Shown one piece after another: positions 50,636 to 59,898 of a stretch of DNA of 60,173 nucleotides. The notes under the pieces are model-generated. The model was not told where the DNA came from. It saw nothing but the letters and a program-made list of their open reading frames with translations, and made no database searches. The DNA is taken from assembly GCA_964350865.1 (NCBI GenBank), contig CAYGLJ010000004.1, positions 1-60,173 of the forward strand, in the 5' to 3' direction. The DNA is from Pontimonas sp964350865 (GTDB lineage: Bacteria; Actinomycetota; Actinomycetes; Actinomycetales; Microbacteriaceae). The stretch's first letter is position 1. Every line of letters begins with the position of its first letter. A program made the translations under genes and the position numbers.

Positions 50636-52308
50636 CAGCTCTTCCTTTCCGCTTCGGCTTCTTCCGCAGCTTTCCGCTCGGCAATCGTTTGGCGCCGCTT
50701 TACCTCTCGGGCACTCTTCTTACGAGCCGTCGCGTCGACATCTACGGGGTCTCTAAATCGTGCTCTACCCCGGTACACCGCGCCTAACGCACGTGGGTCA
50801 AGCCCACTCAAGGGGTGTCCGGAACCAAAGAATCGGGTCCGTCCCATCAACGTCATGAGGGGTTGCGTAAACAGCGCCACGATAATGAGGTCCACAATGG
50901 TCGTAATGCCCAGGGTGAAGGCAAACCCTCGCACGTTCCCGACCGCCAGTATGAATAGCACCGCCGCCGCGAGGAATCCGACGGCGTCGGAGGCAAGAAT
51001 CGTCCGGAAAGCTCGCTTCCACGCTGCAGCAATCGCCGAGTCGAGGACTCGACCATCTCTCAACTCGTCGCGAATTCGTTCAAAGAACACGATGAACGAG
51101 TCAGCGGTGATACCGATCGCCACGATCAACCCAGCAACCCCCGCCAGAGAGAGGCGGTAACCCTGGGAGTTGGAGAGATAGGTAATGACGAAGTAACTGA
51201 GGATGAAAGCCACTGTGAGAGAAAAAACGGTGACAAAGCCGAGTGTGCGGTACTGGAACAACGAGTAGAGGACCACCAGGAGAAGACCGATGGCTCCGGC
51301 TAGTAATCCACTCTGGAGTTGAGTAAGACCCAGCGTCGCTGTAATGGTCTCAGCGCTTTGCACCTCGAACCCAATGGGAAGGGCACCGAACTTCAACTGG
51401 TCAGCCAACACTTCTGCCGTGAGCTGCGTGAACGACCCGCTGATTTGCGGGCGACCATCGGTGATTGCGGCCAATGTGCGGGGTGCGCTAATGACCCGAC
51501 CATCGAGGACAATCGCAAACTGGTTCTGAACTCCCGGCAAGCCGACAAGTCGTTCAGTTACTGTCCTGAAGCTCTCAGAACCAGCCTCATCGAACTCGAG
51601 GAACACTCCCCACTCCGTTGTCACGGTCCCCTGCGGACCTGGGACGAGACCCGCAATAGCGTCCTGGATAGTCTCCCCGCCAACCTCAACGGGCCCCAGG
51701 ATGTACTTCTCTGCCCCAAACTCGTCACAGGTCACCAAGGGAAGGGTGGGGTCTGCAACATTGGCACCCAGGCCATCAAGCTGGTCACAGGTGAGGTCGT
51801 TGTACGCCTGGTCAACATCCGACGTTATCCAGGCCAAGTCGCTGGGATTCTCGGGGGTTCGATCGGGCTCGTCAAACTCCACCCCGTCGGCGGGAACAGT
51901 GGCCTCAGTGGTCGCAATCCCTGCGCGCAAGACGGCGCGGAACTCAAGCTTTGCCGAGGAGCGAATGCGCTCAAGCGTCGCCTGATCGGGGACACCGGGA
52001 ATCGACACCACAATGTTTGCGCCACCCTGCGTGCTCACCTCGGCCTCCGCAACTCCACCGGCGTCAACTCGCTGGCGAATGATTGCTACCGCCTGATTAA
52101 GTTGTTCTTCAGAGACAGTCTGATTCTCTGCGATTTGAGGGGCAAGAATTATCTGGGTTCCACCCTGAAGGTCGAGGGCTAGCTTCGGAACCCACGACCC
52201 CGTGCCCTGCCACACAGCGAGGGCGTTGCCTCCAACGAGCAGCGCGAAAATGACACCGAGCCAGATGAGCTTCCTCCACGCGGAGGACACGGCTGATTGA
52301 GAGGCCAC
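50635..52308 (-). CDS. secD: Protein translocase subunit SecD
   Basis: SecD is the partner of SecF at the SecYEG channel. The 557-residue protein has LDLQGGTQIIL after the first membrane segment, a large extracytoplasmic P1-type domain (including SGSFTQLTAEVLADQLKFG), and a C-terminal bundle with ITADSFIVFFERIRDE and AVGFLAAAVLF. The cytoplasmic tail is long and highly charged. GTG 52308 is the start; its ribosome binding site is weak. Confidence 0.97.
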   Translation of the reverse strand: MASQSAVSSAWRKLIWLGVIFALLVGGNALAVWQGTGSWVPKLALDLQGGTQIILAPQIAENQTVSEEQLNQAVAIIRQRVDAGGVAEAEVSTQGGANIVVSIPGVPDQATLERIRSSAKLEFRAVLRAGIATTEATVPADGVEFDEPDRTPENPSDLAWITSDVDQAYNDLTCDQLDGLGANVADPTLPLVTCDEFGAEKYILGPVEVGGETIQDAIAGLVPGPQGTVTTEWGVFLEFDEAGSESFRTVTERLVGLPGVQNQFAIVLDGRVISAPRTLAAITDGRPQISGSFTQLTAEVLADQLKFGALPIGFEVQSAETITATLGLTQLQSGLLAGAIGLLLVVLYSLFQYRTLGFVTVFSLTVAFILSYFVITYLSNSQGYRLSLAGVAGLIVAIGITADSFIVFFERIRDELRDGRVLDSAIAAAWKRAFRTILASDAVGFLAAAVLFILAVGNVRGFAFTLGITTIVDLIIVALFTQPLMTLMGRTRFFGSGHPLSGLDPRALGAVYRGRARFRDPVDVDATARKKSAREVKRRQTIAERKAAEEAEAERKS

Positions 52309-52335
52309 AACGGAAACTTTCAGTAAGGAGTAGGA

Positions 52336-52647
52336 CTAAGAGGACTTATCAGAAGCTTCTTCAGCGGGCGCCTCAGCGTCGCTAGTTTCCTCTTCGACAA
52401 CCTTAGTAAGGGTTTGACGGTGGACTTTGATGGTGACGCCCTTGCCGACGTCGAGGGTTGCCACGTTGTTCTCGTCATCCAACTCAACCACCGTCGCATA
52501 GAGCCCGAAAGAGGTCATCACATCGGCGCCTGGCTTCAGCTTCTCCTGGAGCTCTTCCTGGGTCTTTCGCTGCTTGCGGGAGTTGCGAATCATGAAGTAA
52601 ATCAACATCCCGAGGATGGCGATCATAAACAGGGAGATGGGATCCAT
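52336..52647 (-). CDS. yajC: Preprotein translocase accessory protein YajC
   Basis: YajC associates with SecDF. The 103-residue protein has one N-terminal membrane segment (MDPISLFMIAILGMLIYFMI), a KTQEELQEKLKPGADVMTSFGLYATV core and an acidic tail. It lies 27 bases before secD. Its own ribosome binding site is weak. Confidence 0.95.
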   Translation of the reverse strand: MDPISLFMIAILGMLIYFMIRNSRKQRKTQEELQEKLKPGADVMTSFGLYATVVELDDENNVATLDVGKGVTIKVHRQTLTKVVEEETSDAEAPAEEASDKSS

Positions 52648-52705
52648 GGCGAACCACGTGCCTTTCCATTGCCTCTAGACGGTTTGCGCTACCAGGTAAC
52701 TATAG
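52648..52705 (-). promoter_or_regulatory. Candidate promoter before yajC
   Basis: A TATAGT hexamer (52699-52704, minus strand) overlaps the ruvB stop and could be the -10 of a yajC-secDF-rsh transcript with a leader of about 45 bases. No good -35 is visible. The four-base-arm palindrome TACCTGGTA lies just downstream. Confidence 0.35.
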
Positions 52706-53710
52706 GTCATTACGGCTGGGCGCTTCATGGCCCAAGTGGGCGTAGGCAGCTGGAGTAGCCTGGCGACCTCTAGGCGTGCGCTGGATAAACCCTTGCCTCA
52801 CGAGAAAAGGCTCGACGACAGACTCAATAGTTTCGGCTTCCTCTCCCACGCTCACCGAAAGTGTCCCCAAGCCGACCGGCCCTCCAGCGAACTTGCGAAT
52901 TAAGGTGTCCAAGACAGCGCGGTCTAATCGATCCAGGCCTAGCTCGTCCACGTCGTAAAGCAAGAGTGCGGCTTGAACAGAGGCAACATCCGGCGCGGTG
53001 TCATGAACCAGCACATAATCACGAACCCTTCTCAGCAGACGGTTCGCAATTCGGGGAGTGCCGCGAGAGCGGGACGCGATTTCACCGAGTGCTTCCGTGG
53101 GCCACGTCAGTCCAAGAACTGCACTAGAGCGTTTCACTACCTCAGTGAGCTCACTCTCCGAATAAAACTCCAGGTGGGCAGTGAACCCAAACCGGTCACG
53201 AAGCGGACCCGGGAGGAGGCCGGAACGGGTGGTGGCTCCCACGAGGGTAAAAGGTGCGAGGTCAAGAGGAAGTGTGGTCGCACCAGCCCCTTTCCCCACC
53301 ATGATGTCGATCCGGAAATCCTCCATTGCGAGGTAGAGCATCTCCTCGGCAGGGCGTGCCATCCGATGAATTTCGTCAATGAAGAGGACCTCTCCCGGCA
53401 CAAGGGACGAGAGGACTGCAGCGAGATCGCCGGCGTGGTTGATGGCTGGGCCACTGGTGATCCGCAACGACTGCTGAGTTTCCTCCGCCACGATCATCGC
53501 GAGGGTGGTCTTGCCCAGGCCCGGTGGGCCTGACAGGAGAATGTGATCGGGAGTCCGATTTTCCTTCTTCGCAGCATCGAGAAGCAACACCAGCTGCTCT
53601 CGGACTTTGCTCTGACCGACGAACTCTCCCAGCGATTTTGGGCGCAAAGCACCCTCGAACTGGACCTCACCCTCGGATTCTGGCGGGGCCGGGTCTATCT
53701 CTTCGTTCAC
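52700..53710 (-). CDS. ruvB: Holliday junction branch migration helicase RuvB
   Basis: RuvB is the hexameric motor that moves Holliday junctions with RuvA. The 336-residue AAA+ protein has Walker A GPPGLGKTT (61-69), Walker B LFIDEIHR, a sensor GATTRSGLL and the C-terminal winged-helix with QRTPRGRQATPAAY. The GTG start overlaps ruvA by four bases. Confidence 0.98.
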   Translation of the reverse strand: MNEEIDPAPPESEGEVQFEGALRPKSLGEFVGQSKVREQLVLLLDAAKKENRTPDHILLSGPPGLGKTTLAMIVAEETQQSLRITSGPAINHAGDLAAVLSSLVPGEVLFIDEIHRMARPAEEMLYLAMEDFRIDIMVGKGAGATTLPLDLAPFTLVGATTRSGLLPGPLRDRFGFTAHLEFYSESELTEVVKRSSAVLGLTWPTEALGEIASRSRGTPRIANRLLRRVRDYVLVHDTAPDVASVQAALLLYDVDELGLDRLDRAVLDTLIRKFAGGPVGLGTLSVSVGEEAETIESVVEPFLVRQGFIQRTPRGRQATPAAYAHLGHEAPSRNDL

Positions 53711-54333
53711 CGTCGTGGCTCCCTGTTGGTCTGGGGGCCCAGGATACTCAGTGCGTCGCGCAGAAGCGTCGATGCATCCACAGGCTCTCCGGAACCAGCT
53801 TCTAGCACTTGCTCAACACCGCTTCGTGCGATTTTTTCCGTCCAACCCAGGCCCACGAGAGCCTGGACTACCGAGGCCTTGAGGACTTCGGAAACATCAG
53901 AGGTAGTTGAGGTCTCCCCAGCAGTCCGCGGTAGATGGTCAAAGGCACCCTGAAGGGACAACACAATGAGCTTTGCCGTTTTCGCCCCTACGCCACTGAC
54001 CGCGCGGAAAGCTGCATCGTTCTCAGAGAGAACCGCATCGTGGATCGCGCCCGGGGTCATCTGCCCCAGAACCGCGAGCGCCATCTTCGGACCAACACCG
54101 TTCACACTGCGGAGGAGAGCAAACAACCCCAATTCCTCGCGAGTCTCAAAGCCAAAAATGGCGACATGGTCGTCTCTGACCACCATGGCGGTGTGGAGGT
54201 GCAGCTCCTCGCCCACGGACAGACGCATCGCACTACGGTCGGGAACCGTGACGAGATAACCAATCCCCTGAACTTCGACCACTACCTCGGGGCCGGCGAT
54301 ATCGGCAACAACGCCACGAAGAGATGCGATCAC
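53707..54333 (-). CDS. ruvA: Holliday junction branch migration protein RuvA
   Basis: RuvA holds the four-way junction for RuvB. The 208-residue protein has an N-terminal OB-fold (MIASLRGVVADI), two helix-hairpin-helix stretches (LLRSVNGVGPKMALAVL and FRAVSGVGAKTAKLIV) and a C-terminal RuvB-binding domain with VVQALVGLGWTEK. The GTG start overlaps ruvC by four bases. Confidence 0.97.
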   Translation of the reverse strand: MIASLRGVVADIAGPEVVVEVQGIGYLVTVPDRSAMRLSVGEELHLHTAMVVRDDHVAIFGFETREELGLFALLRSVNGVGPKMALAVLGQMTPGAIHDAVLSENDAAFRAVSGVGAKTAKLIVLSLQGAFDHLPRTAGETSTTSDVSEVLKASVVQALVGLGWTEKIARSGVEQVLEAGSGEPVDASTLLRDALSILGPQTNREPRR

Positions 54334-54902
54334 TCTGTCAGCCTAGGTTGCTTCGCTTTTGCTTCTGCTTCTCGCCACGCCTGTTGCGCTGGCGTGAGAG
54401 AGGTCCCCTCTGTTTTTGTTCCCGGAGAGACTCCTCTCCACGCTTCGGTAATTGCGAGAGCCAAAGCATCGGCCGCGTCAGCGGGCTTGGGAATCTCTTC
54501 TAATCCCAGGATGGCTTGCACCAATGTTCCGACCTGACTCTTGGACGCGCGACCGTGACCTGTAACGGCTGCCTTAACTTCACTGGGTGTCCTCAGCGAC
54601 ACGGGAATAGAGCGCTCATGGGCCAGAGCAAACACCACCCCACTGATTTGGGCAGTTCCCATGACCGTCCGCACATTGTGTTGGGCAAATACCCGTTCCA
54701 GCGCGACAACATCGGGCGAAAATTCATCGAGGACATGGGCCAACTGCGCAGCGAGAGCACCAATGCGAGACGCTGTCTCATCGTGGGCCGGGGTCCGATA
54801 AACATCAACATGGACGAGCGACACCGAGCGGCCGGGCCCGTGCTTGATGACACCAACACCAAGCCTCGTCAATCCTGGATCCACACCGAGGATTGTTGTC
54901 AT
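54330..54902 (-). CDS. ruvC: Crossover junction endodeoxyribonuclease RuvC
   Basis: RuvC cuts Holliday junctions. The 190-residue protein has the acidic active site, with D8 in ILGVDPGLTRLG, the glutamate of VALERVF and the later PADAADALALAI acids. The C-terminal 30 residues form a charged extension. It follows yebC after nine bases. Confidence 0.97.
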   Translation of the reverse strand: MTTILGVDPGLTRLGVGVIKHGPGRSVSLVHVDVYRTPAHDETASRIGALAAQLAHVLDEFSPDVVALERVFAQHNVRTVMGTAQISGVVFALAHERSIPVSLRTPSEVKAAVTGHGRASKSQVGTLVQAILGLEEIPKPADAADALALAITEAWRGVSPGTKTEGTSLTPAQQAWREAEAKAKQPRLTE

Positions 54903-54911
54903 AAGGCCACG

Positions 54912-55676
54912 CTACTCGTCGAGCGCGTCCAAAGCCTCAGCCACCTCGGGACTGAGATCCATGTTCGTGAAAACATTCTGGACATCGTCGCTGTCTTCCA
55001 ACGCCTCCACCAACCCGAGGACTTTTTGAGCCGTCGCGAGATCGACCTCAATCTTGACACTGGGGACGAACTCCGCCTCAGCAGCGTCGTAGTCAATTCC
55101 AGCGGCCTGAACAGCAGACCTCGCCTCAACTAACTGGGAGGGATCGGTAATGACCTCGAAGCCACCGCCCCGGTCGATTACTTCCTCGGCGCCTGCATCC
55201 AGAACCGCCAACAACAAGTCGTCCTCGGTGAGAGAGTCGGTCTTGGAAATTGACACGACCCCCTTTCTCGAGAAGTTGTAAGCGACGCTGCCGGGATCTC
55301 CCATGGTTCCGCCATTGCGGGACATAATCGTGCGAACCTCTGCGGCAGCACGATTCTTGTTGTCCGTCAAACATTCGATCAGCAGCGCGACTCCCCCAGC
55401 TCCATATCCCTCGTACATGATGGTCTGGTAGTCGATGGAGTCCCCCGTGAGCCCGCCACCCCGTTTGACGGCCCGGTCGATATTGTCATTGGGAACGCTG
55501 GACTTCTTTGCCTTCTGGATGGCATCCGCCAGGGTCGGATTGCCCGAGGGGTCAGGACCGCCAACCTTTGCCGCAACCTCAATGTTCTTGATGAGCTTGG
55601 CAAACGACTTCGCACGACGAGCATCAATGACTGCTTTTTTGTGCTTCGTGGTCGCCCATTTAGAGTGGCCGGACAT
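54912..55676 (-). CDS. YebC/PmpR family protein (translation or transcription factor)
   Basis: The 254-residue protein has the family opening MSGHSKWATTKHKKAVIDARR, then EGYGAGGVALLIECLTDNKNR and SRKGVVSI. The family was described as a transcriptional regulator, and more recent work links some members to relief of ribosome stalling; which applies here cannot be read from sequence. It lies before ruvCAB as in many bacteria. AAGGAGG precedes the ATG. Confidence 0.95.
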   Translation of the reverse strand: MSGHSKWATTKHKKAVIDARRAKSFAKLIKNIEVAAKVGGPDPSGNPTLADAIQKAKKSSVPNDNIDRAVKRGGGLTGDSIDYQTIMYEGYGAGGVALLIECLTDNKNRAAAEVRTIMSRNGGTMGDPGSVAYNFSRKGVVSISKTDSLTEDDLLLAVLDAGAEEVIDRGGGFEVITDPSQLVEARSAVQAAGIDYDAAEAEFVPSVKIEVDLATAQKVLGLVEALEDSDDVQNVFTNMDLSPEVAEALDALDE

Positions 55677-55693
55677 ACGCCTCCTTGTATCGC

Positions 55694-55710
55694 CTGCCTA
55701 TTCTAGGCAG
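55694..55710 (-). promoter_or_regulatory. Inverted repeat with -10-like hexamer between pdxT and yebC
   Basis: On the minus strand the bases read CTGCCTAGAATAGGCAG, a perfect seven-base inverted repeat around a three-base centre. It covers the pdxT stop codon and a TAGAAT hexamer that resembles a -10 for yebC-ruvCAB. It could be an operator, a short hairpin that ends the pdx transcript, or chance. No -35 is clear. Confidence 0.45.
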
Positions 55711-56332
55711 TCTGTAAGGCTGCGACCGAGAATCCGGCTTGTCGCACCAGGTCGACGAAGACTCGGTGAAGTCGGTCATCCCCCGTGATTTCAGGATGGA
55801 ACGCGACACCCAGTGCTGTGCCATCGCGCACACCTATAACCTCCCCACCGGGCAGAGTCGCGATCACCTCAACCCCATCGCCTACTCGCGTCACGAGGGG
55901 CGCTCGGATGAACGCCACACGAAGTGGTGGTCCCGATAATCCCGCGATAGCCACGTCCGTCTCGTAGGAGTCGACCTGCGAACCAAAAGCATTCCGACGC
56001 ACCGTCACATCGAGCACGCCAAGGGATTCTTGACCTTCGATTCCATCTTCGAGTTCCGTCGCGAGCATGATGAGACCGGCGCAAGTTCCCAGGACCGGTA
56101 GTCCATCCGCCAAAGCCCTGCGCAAGGGCTCATAAAGATCAAAAATCCGAAGGAGCTTGTCCATCACGCTGGACTCGCCACCGGGAATGACGATGCCGTT
56201 GAGGCCCTCGAGGTGATGAGGAAGGCGCACCTCGCGGACGTGGGCACCCAACTCCTCCAGCATCGCCCGATGCTCTCTCACATCTCCTTGGAGAGCGAGA
56301 ACACCAATGAGGGGGCTGGCGCTACCAGCCAC
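55703..56332 (-). CDS. pdxT: Pyridoxal 5'-phosphate synthase glutaminase subunit
   Basis: PdxT releases ammonia from glutamine for PdxS. The 209-residue protein has IGVLALQGDVREH, the GGES loop (51-54), nucleophile C84 in LGTCAGLIML and the His-Glu pair in AFHPEITGD. The start is GTG 56332, which gives the family N-terminus and an 11-base overlap with pdxS. No strong ribosome binding site is visible, so it is likely translated by coupling. Confidence 0.94.
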   Translation of the reverse strand: MAGSASPLIGVLALQGDVREHRAMLEELGAHVREVRLPHHLEGLNGIVIPGGESSVMDKLLRIFDLYEPLRRALADGLPVLGTCAGLIMLATELEDGIEGQESLGVLDVTVRRNAFGSQVDSYETDVAIAGLSGPPLRVAFIRAPLVTRVGDGVEVIATLPGGEVIGVRDGTALGVAFHPEITGDDRLHRVFVDLVRQAGFSVAALQTA

Positions 56333-57224
56333 GCTCAGCGAGCCGGTGTGGCGCGGGGAGGTCGTTGACGTTGATCCCCACCATTGCCTCGCCCAAGCCA
56401 CGCGACACGTCGGCAATCACCGAAGCGTCGGTGTACTGGGCGGTTGCTTTCACAATGGCGGTGGCGCGTTCTGACGGGTTGCCCGACTTGAAGATTCCCG
56501 AGCCGACGAACACTCCGTCAGCCCCAAGCTGCATCATCATGGCTGCATCCGCTGGTGTGGCGATGCCTCCCGCGGTGAAGAGGACGACCGGAAGCTTGCC
56601 GGTCTGTGCAACCTCAGCAACCAGTTCATAGGGGGCCTGCAGCTCTTTGGCCTGCACATACAGTTCATCGGGAGTCATCGACGACAGTCGGTTGATTTCG
56701 CCTCGAATAGTGCGAATGTGCTTGGTCGCCTCCGACACGTCTCCCGTTCCTGCCTCACCTTTGGATCGAATCATGGCGGCACCCTCGGTGATGCGACGCA
56801 GCGCCTCACCCAGGTTGGTCGCACCACACACGAACGGCACTGTGTAGCGCCACTTGTCAATGTGGTTGACATAGTCGGCGGGGCTTAGAACCTCAGACTC
56901 ATCGATGTAGTCGACTTTGAGGGCTTCCAGAACCTGGGCCTCCACGAAGTGGCCAATTCGGGCCTTCGCCATCACCGGAATCGAGACCGTGTCGATGATT
57001 CCCTGAATCAAATCAGGGTCACTCATGCGGGCAACCCCACCCTCGGCACGAATATCTGCGGGAACCCGCTCCAGTGCCATCACCGCTACAGCACCTGCAT
57101 CCTCAGCAATTCGAGCCTGCTCAGGGGTCACAACGTCCATGATGACGCCGCCCTTCAGCATCTCTGCCAGGCCTCGCTTAACGCGGGCAGTTCCCGCAGC
57201 TACGGGGGTGGTGGATTCGGTCAT
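56322..57224 (-). CDS. pdxS: Pyridoxal 5'-phosphate synthase lyase subunit
   Basis: PdxS builds PLP from ribose 5-phosphate, glyceraldehyde 3-phosphate and ammonia. The 300-residue barrel has D30 in GGVIMDVV, the substrate lysine K87 in PVMAKARIGH, the second lysine region and FTAGGIATPADAA. AGGAGAGG precedes the ATG. PLP is the cofactor of TrpB encoded in the same window. Confidence 0.97.
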   Translation of the reverse strand: MTESTTPVAAGTARVKRGLAEMLKGGVIMDVVTPEQARIAEDAGAVAVMALERVPADIRAEGGVARMSDPDLIQGIIDTVSIPVMAKARIGHFVEAQVLEALKVDYIDESEVLSPADYVNHIDKWRYTVPFVCGATNLGEALRRITEGAAMIRSKGEAGTGDVSEATKHIRTIRGEINRLSSMTPDELYVQAKELQAPYELVAEVAQTGKLPVVLFTAGGIATPADAAMMMQLGADGVFVGSGIFKSGNPSERATAIVKATAQYTDASVIADVSRGLGEAMVGINVNDLPAPHRLAERGW

Positions 57225-57299
57225 GGTCTATCGAGGTCCTCTCCTAGCGATGCTCCATCGTGAGCGACGAAAGTCTAACCGGTGGAACCTGAGTGCCAG
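57225..57299 (-). promoter_or_regulatory. Candidate pdxS promoter region
   Basis: On the minus strand CTGGCA (57294-57299) and TAGACT (57272-57277) are 16 bases apart and resemble -35 and -10 elements; they overlap the 3' end of the HIT gene. Downstream, CGATG-CTC-CATCG (57248-57260) forms a five-base-arm inverted repeat in the leader. I see no MocR/PdxR-type direct repeats. Confidence 0.4.
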
Positions 57300-57841
57300 C
57301 TTGCCCGCAAGATGTCACGAACTTCGCCGAGAAGCTGGGGCATGGCTTTTGTTCTCGCCACAATCGGGAAGAAATTGGAATCCTGACCCCAGCGGGGGAC
57401 AACGTGTTGGTGGAGATGCTCCTCGATGCCAGCACCTGCAACCTTTCCCTGGTTGATACCGACGTTGAAGCCGTGCGCGCCGGATACCGCCCGAAGGGTT
57501 CTCATGGCGTCTTGCACCATGGTTCCCATCTCGGTGAGCTCCTCCGCGGCAAGGTCGTCATAGTTCGCAACATGCCGATACGGGCAGATCAAGACATGCC
57601 CCGCGTTGTAGGGGTACAGGTTCAATACCGCATACACACTCTCCCCTCGGTGCACCACCAAGGAGTCATCGTCGGGTCTGGTGGGAGCTGTGCAGAACAC
57701 GCAACTTCCATCTTCCGGCTTCGTTTCGCCTTGAATGTAGGCAATCCGATGCGGTGTCCACAGGCGCTGAAAAGCATCGGGAACGCCCGGCAGGCCCGAG
57801 GCATCAAACGACGCGCTCGGCTCTTCCACGTTCTCAGGCAT
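57275..57841 (-). CDS. HIT family nucleotide hydrolase/transferase
   Basis: The 188-residue protein has the histidine triad EHLHQHVVPR (H142, H144, H146) and an N-terminal CVFC pair (C47, C50) that may bind zinc. It should cleave or transfer nucleotide phosphates, possibly diadenosine tetraphosphate. It overlaps thrS by eight bases; thrS-HIT is a conserved actinobacterial pair. Ap4A is a by-product of aminoacyl-tRNA synthetases, which would fit, but the substrate is inferred. Confidence 0.92.
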   Translation of the reverse strand: MPENVEEPSASFDASGLPGVPDAFQRLWTPHRIAYIQGETKPEDGSCVFCTAPTRPDDDSLVVHRGESVYAVLNLYPYNAGHVLICPYRHVANYDDLAAEELTEMGTMVQDAMRTLRAVSGAHGFNVGINQGKVAGAGIEEHLHQHVVPRWGQDSNFFPIVARTKAMPQLLGEVRDILRASWHSGSTG

Positions 57842-59834
57842 GGGTCTTCTCTCGAATCTCGGCGAGAATCATCTCTCGCGCTTTCTCGAGAGGCACGCCA
57901 TTCTCTTGCGATCCATCACGGAATCGGAAACTGACTGCACCCGCGCTTCGATCGTCCTCTCCGGCGATGAGCACAAAGGGAATCTTGGCCTTAGTGTGAG
58001 TGCGGATCTTCTTCTGCATGCGGTCATCAGAATCATCCAATTCCGCTCGCACACCCTGGGCACGCAGATCTGCAATAAAGTCCCCCAGGTACTCGGCAAA
58101 CTCTCCTGCGACGGGTACGCCAACCACCTGCACAGGTGAGAGCCAGGCGGGGAATGCCCCGGCGTAGTGCTCGGTCAACACTCCAAAGAAACGCTCGATC
58201 GATCCGAAAAGCGCTCGGTGAATCATGATCGGTTGCTTCCGGTTGCCGTCGGCTGCCTGGTATTCCAGGTCAAAGCGGGCGGGCAGATTGAAGTCGAGCT
58301 GAATGGTCGACATCTGCCAGCTGCGCCCAATCGCGTCGCGGGCCTGGACGGAGATTTTTGGACCGTAGAACGCAGCCCCCCCGGGGTCTGGCACCAGCGT
58401 CAATCCGGACTTCTCTGCGACAGAGGAGAGAGTGGCGGTCGCCTTCTCCCACAGCTCATCGGACCCCACGAATTTCTCACTGTCATCGTCGCGAGTAGAC
58501 AGCTCAAGGTAGAAATCGGTCAAACCGAAATCGCTGAGCAGACCCAAAACAAAATCGAGGAGGTTCGCGAGCTCCTCTTCGAGGGACTCCTCAGTCACAA
58601 AAATGTGAGCGTCGTCCATGGTGAGACCCCGCACCCTGGTCAAGCCATGAACAACACCGCTCTTTTCGTAGCGATACACGGAGCCAAATTCGAACATCCT
58701 CAGGGGCAACTCTCGGTAGGAGCGTTGCCTGGAACGATAAATCAGAATGTGGAAGGGGCAGTTCATCGGTTTGAGGTAATAGTCGGCGCCTTGCTTGGTG
58801 ATCTCGCCCGCTTCGTTACGTTGTTCGTCCATGCGCATCGGCGGGAACATGCCGTCTTTGTACCAGGAGAGGTGCCCGGATGTTTCGAAGAGCTCCGACT
58901 TCGTGATGTGCGGGGTATAGACGAATTCGTACCCCGCCTCTTCGTGTCGGCGCCGGGAGTAATCTTCCATCTCCCGACGGATGACACCACCCTTCGGGTG
59001 GAACACCGCTAAACCAGAGCCAATCTCATCAGGGAATGAAAAAAGGTCCAGTTCTTGACCAAGTTTCCGGTGATCGCGCTTCGCTGCCTCCTCGAGACGT
59101 TCGAGATGAGCCCGAAGGTCCTCTTTGCTCGCCCATGCCGTGCCATAAATGCGTTGCAACTGCGGGTTCTTCTCGCTGCCCCGCCAGTAGGCGGCAGCAA
59201 GCCTTGTGAGCTTCCACCCATTTCCCAACATCCTCGTGGAGGGAATATGCGGTCCCCGGCAGAGGTCTTTCCAGACCGTTTCCCCTGTCTTGGGGTCGAT
59301 GTTGTCGTAGATGGTGAGCTCTCCGGCGCCGACTTCGACACTCTCGCCCTGGTCACCCGATGCAGCCTGGTCCTTCAGCCCAACCAACTCACACTTGTAG
59401 GGCTCCTCGGAAAGTTCACGGAGCGCCTCGTCTGCGCTCACCACACGGCGCACGAAGCGCTGACCGCTCTTCACGATGCGCTGCATCTCTTTCTCCAGAG
59501 CGCTGAGCTGCTCGGGAGAAAAGGGTTCCGCAACGTCAAAGTCGTAATAAAAACCGTCCGCCACCGGTGGCCCGATGCCCAGTTTTGCCTCAGGATTCAG
59601 TGTTTGCACCGCTTGAGCTAGGACGTGAGCGGCCGAATGACGGAGGATCTCCAAACCTTCTGGCGACTCCACCATCACTGGCTCAGCCGACTGTCCCGGC
59701 TCCAAAATTGTGTGGAGATCCTTGATGACACCATCGACACGAACAGCCACTACCCCGTTGTGCGCGAAGAGTTCAGCTCCACTTATCTGCTCAGACACCG
59801 CAAGGGGTGCCCCGGAGGAAATCTCAGACGTCAC
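57834..59834 (-). CDS. thrS: Threonyl-tRNA synthetase
   Basis: ThrS charges tRNA-Thr. The 666-residue protein has an N-terminal TGS domain (1 to about 60), an editing domain with HSAAH (H66, H70), the class II catalytic core with PMNCPFHILIY and RVRGLTMDDAHIF, and an anticodon-binding domain near the C-terminus. The start is GTG 59834, with no good ribosome binding site. The 64-base space upstream is too short for a T-box leader. Confidence 0.97.
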   Translation of the reverse strand: MTSEISSGAPLAVSEQISGAELFAHNGVVAVRVDGVIKDLHTILEPGQSAEPVMVESPEGLEILRHSAAHVLAQAVQTLNPEAKLGIGPPVADGFYYDFDVAEPFSPEQLSALEKEMQRIVKSGQRFVRRVVSADEALRELSEEPYKCELVGLKDQAASGDQGESVEVGAGELTIYDNIDPKTGETVWKDLCRGPHIPSTRMLGNGWKLTRLAAAYWRGSEKNPQLQRIYGTAWASKEDLRAHLERLEEAAKRDHRKLGQELDLFSFPDEIGSGLAVFHPKGGVIRREMEDYSRRRHEEAGYEFVYTPHITKSELFETSGHLSWYKDGMFPPMRMDEQRNEAGEITKQGADYYLKPMNCPFHILIYRSRQRSYRELPLRMFEFGSVYRYEKSGVVHGLTRVRGLTMDDAHIFVTEESLEEELANLLDFVLGLLSDFGLTDFYLELSTRDDDSEKFVGSDELWEKATATLSSVAEKSGLTLVPDPGGAAFYGPKISVQARDAIGRSWQMSTIQLDFNLPARFDLEYQAADGNRKQPIMIHRALFGSIERFFGVLTEHYAGAFPAWLSPVQVVGVPVAGEFAEYLGDFIADLRAQGVRAELDDSDDRMQKKIRTHTKAKIPFVLIAGEDDRSAGAVSFRFRDGSQENGVPLEKAREMILAEIREKTHA

Positions 59835-59898
59835 GGTAGATCAAGCTTTCTCGAGAACAAGGGGTGCTCCCTCAACCCTAGTGCTGATGGGTCTGCCG

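Noticed and set aside
52903..55680. LexA box near the ruvCAB genes
   Set aside because: I found no GAAC-N4-GTTC-type palindrome in front of yebC or ruvC by eye; a motif scan would be needed to be sure.
59835..59898. Possible T-box leader before thrS
   Set aside because: The gap is only 64 bases, with no T-box sequence and no specifier stem.
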